From positions 1 through 64,000 of the forward strand of contig JALOAD010000014.1 of assembly GCA_023228995.1 (NCBI GenBank): a DNA stretch of 64,000 nt, read 5' to 3'. Shown one piece after another: positions 63,097-64,000 of this stretch. How positions within the stretch are numbered: the stretch's first letter is position 1; every line of letters starts with the position of its first letter. A program made the position numbers and the translations under genes. The stretch comes from Candidatus Muiribacterium halophilum. Lineage in GTDB: Bacteria; Muiribacteriota; Muiribacteriia; Muiribacteriales; Muiribacteriaceae. The notes under the pieces were generated by a model, which did not search any database, had not been told where the DNA came from, and saw nothing but the letters and a program-made list of their open reading frames with translations.

Positions 63097-63261
63097 ATGT
63101 CAAATATAGAAGAAAATTTACAGAAATTAATTAACACAAAGAGTAATATTAGAAATAGTATTATAAATAAAGGTGTTGAGGTGCCAATATATGAAAAAAT
63201 GGAAAATTATAATAATTATATTGATAATATATCAAATGAATATAATAATGAATCTGAATAG
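63097..63261 (+). CDS. N-terminal piece of a tail protein (frameshifted gene)
   Basis: 54 residues, MSNIEENLQKLINTKSNIRN, then SIINKGVEVPIYEKMENYNN and a TAG. The segment SNIRNSIINKGVEVP with the following YNNYIDNI is a common start of phage tail proteins, which normally continues into a long beta-rich body. Here the body lies in another frame directly downstream. Confidence 0.6.
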   Translation: MSNIEENLQKLINTKSNIRNSIINKGVEVPIYEKMENYNNYIDNISNEYNNESE

Positions 63262-64000
63262 TTGATGTTATTTTTGATAATCCTATAGAATATGAAAATA
63301 GTACAAATGTTGATGTTATATTTAGAATTAAGAGCAATGGTGGTGTTATAGATAATAATAATTTTATTATTGAAATTAAACAATCTAAAACCATTAACTG
63401 GACTCAAATTACTGATTTTACAATTACTGATAATACTGATGTTACTACACAACATGGTTTTGATAAAATAGTAACTAGTACTTTAACAAATTTAGTATAT
63501 AAAAATTATTATGATGAAACCTTAGGTGGATTGAAAGAAAATGATAATAGATATGAAATAAGATGTTCAATTGATAATATTATATATTCAGAACCAAGAA
63601 CATATATTACAGGATGGGGTAAATATTTTGATAATATTTTTGAATCAGCACCTGATATATTAGATACTGATGGGAAAAAAAGTCATATTTTAGTTACTAT
63701 ATCACCTACAATTGATTTGAGTGGTATACAAGGTGATAATTATTATGTAACATCTGATGGTTATTCAGGTGTAGCAAAAACACATACTTTTGATACAAAT
63801 TATGATATATCTATATACACACAAAATGGATATATAAAAAGAAAAGTTAAATATATTATAGTTTATAAGGTAGATAATAATGAAATATCAAGCATAAATG
63901 TTAACAAATATATTTATATGTATATAAATAATGGATTAATTGGAGCTATGTATAATTCAACTCCATATAGTTATATAGAAAATGTAAGATTCGGAAGTAA
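63258..64000 (+). pseudogene. Body of the frameshifted tail protein, running off the right edge
   Basis: A frame open from 63258 to the window end reads IVDVIFDNPIEYENSTNVDV, then TINWTQITDFTITDN and many beta-type stretches, with no start codon near its beginning. It is offset from the preceding 54-residue frame and looks like its continuation. A real frameshift, a programmed one, or an assembly indel would all explain it. Confidence 0.6.

Noticed and set aside
1-64000. Recoded stop codon, suggested by two in-frame TAA with coding-like continuation (13165 and 21155)
   Set aside because: TAA, TAG and TGA all end well-defined genes, and both cases fit remnants or deletions better.

Overview
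The window is a very AT-rich stretch, roughly a quarter G+C by eye, from a large tailed phage with a T4-like gene set. It encodes a type II topoisomerase pair (gp52-like and gp39-like), a UvsX recombinase, a PhoH-like ATPase, a RuvC-fold nuclease, GreA, a Nudix hydrolase, a gp26-like baseplate protein and several long tail or baseplate proteins. A sequence at 46938-46968 matches the Bacteroidota promoter (TTG, 19 bases, TAnnTTTG), so a Bacteroidota host is the best guess. TAA, TGA and TAG all end genes, so the code looks standard. No tRNA, rRNA or CRISPR was seen.

Layout. 1-1745: a TnpB gene between promoter-like and palindromic sites. 1746-9824: a coiled-coil protein, an HExxH protein, the two topoisomerase genes, unknown proteins and a gp26-like gene. 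The large topoisomerase subunit runs into an intein N-half at EGD|C and stops without its TOPRIM end. 9855-14541: a small protein and three fibre-like proteins. 14559-22302, mostly minus strand: a cluster of short proteins, at least five of them putative ADP-ribosyltransferases, plus two broken genes. 22344-39248: twenty tandem paralogous genes built from a 21-residue leucine-rich-like repeat, about 17 kb or 26% of the window. A twenty-first copy lies at 46234-46908. 39310-42222: a truncated array gene, a homing-endonuclease remnant, uvsX, a histone-H1-like gene and a RuvC-fold gene. 42241-46184: an ankyrin-repeat protein, a 555-residue unknown and a proline-rich protein, all on the minus strand. 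46987-53656: phosphoesterase, GreA, Nudix, a paralogous pair and PhoH. 53752-64000: a structural block, ending in a tail gene that appears frameshifted.

How it may work together. About forty otherwise unrelated proteins begin with the same short sequence, of the type MKYIxxFNE, MKYILEYKEF or MKIKKFLSFINE. It resembles the T4 capsid-targeting sequence of the internal proteins (MKTYQEFIAE), which sends them into the prohead, is cut off by the prohead protease, and precedes injection with the DNA. The carriers here are ADP-ribosyltransferases, the repeat array, an ankyrin protein, an HExxH protein and others. I infer a large set of virion-packaged, injected effector proteins, with the repeat array as its expandable and recombining part. 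This is inference from sequence pattern and needs virion proteomics.
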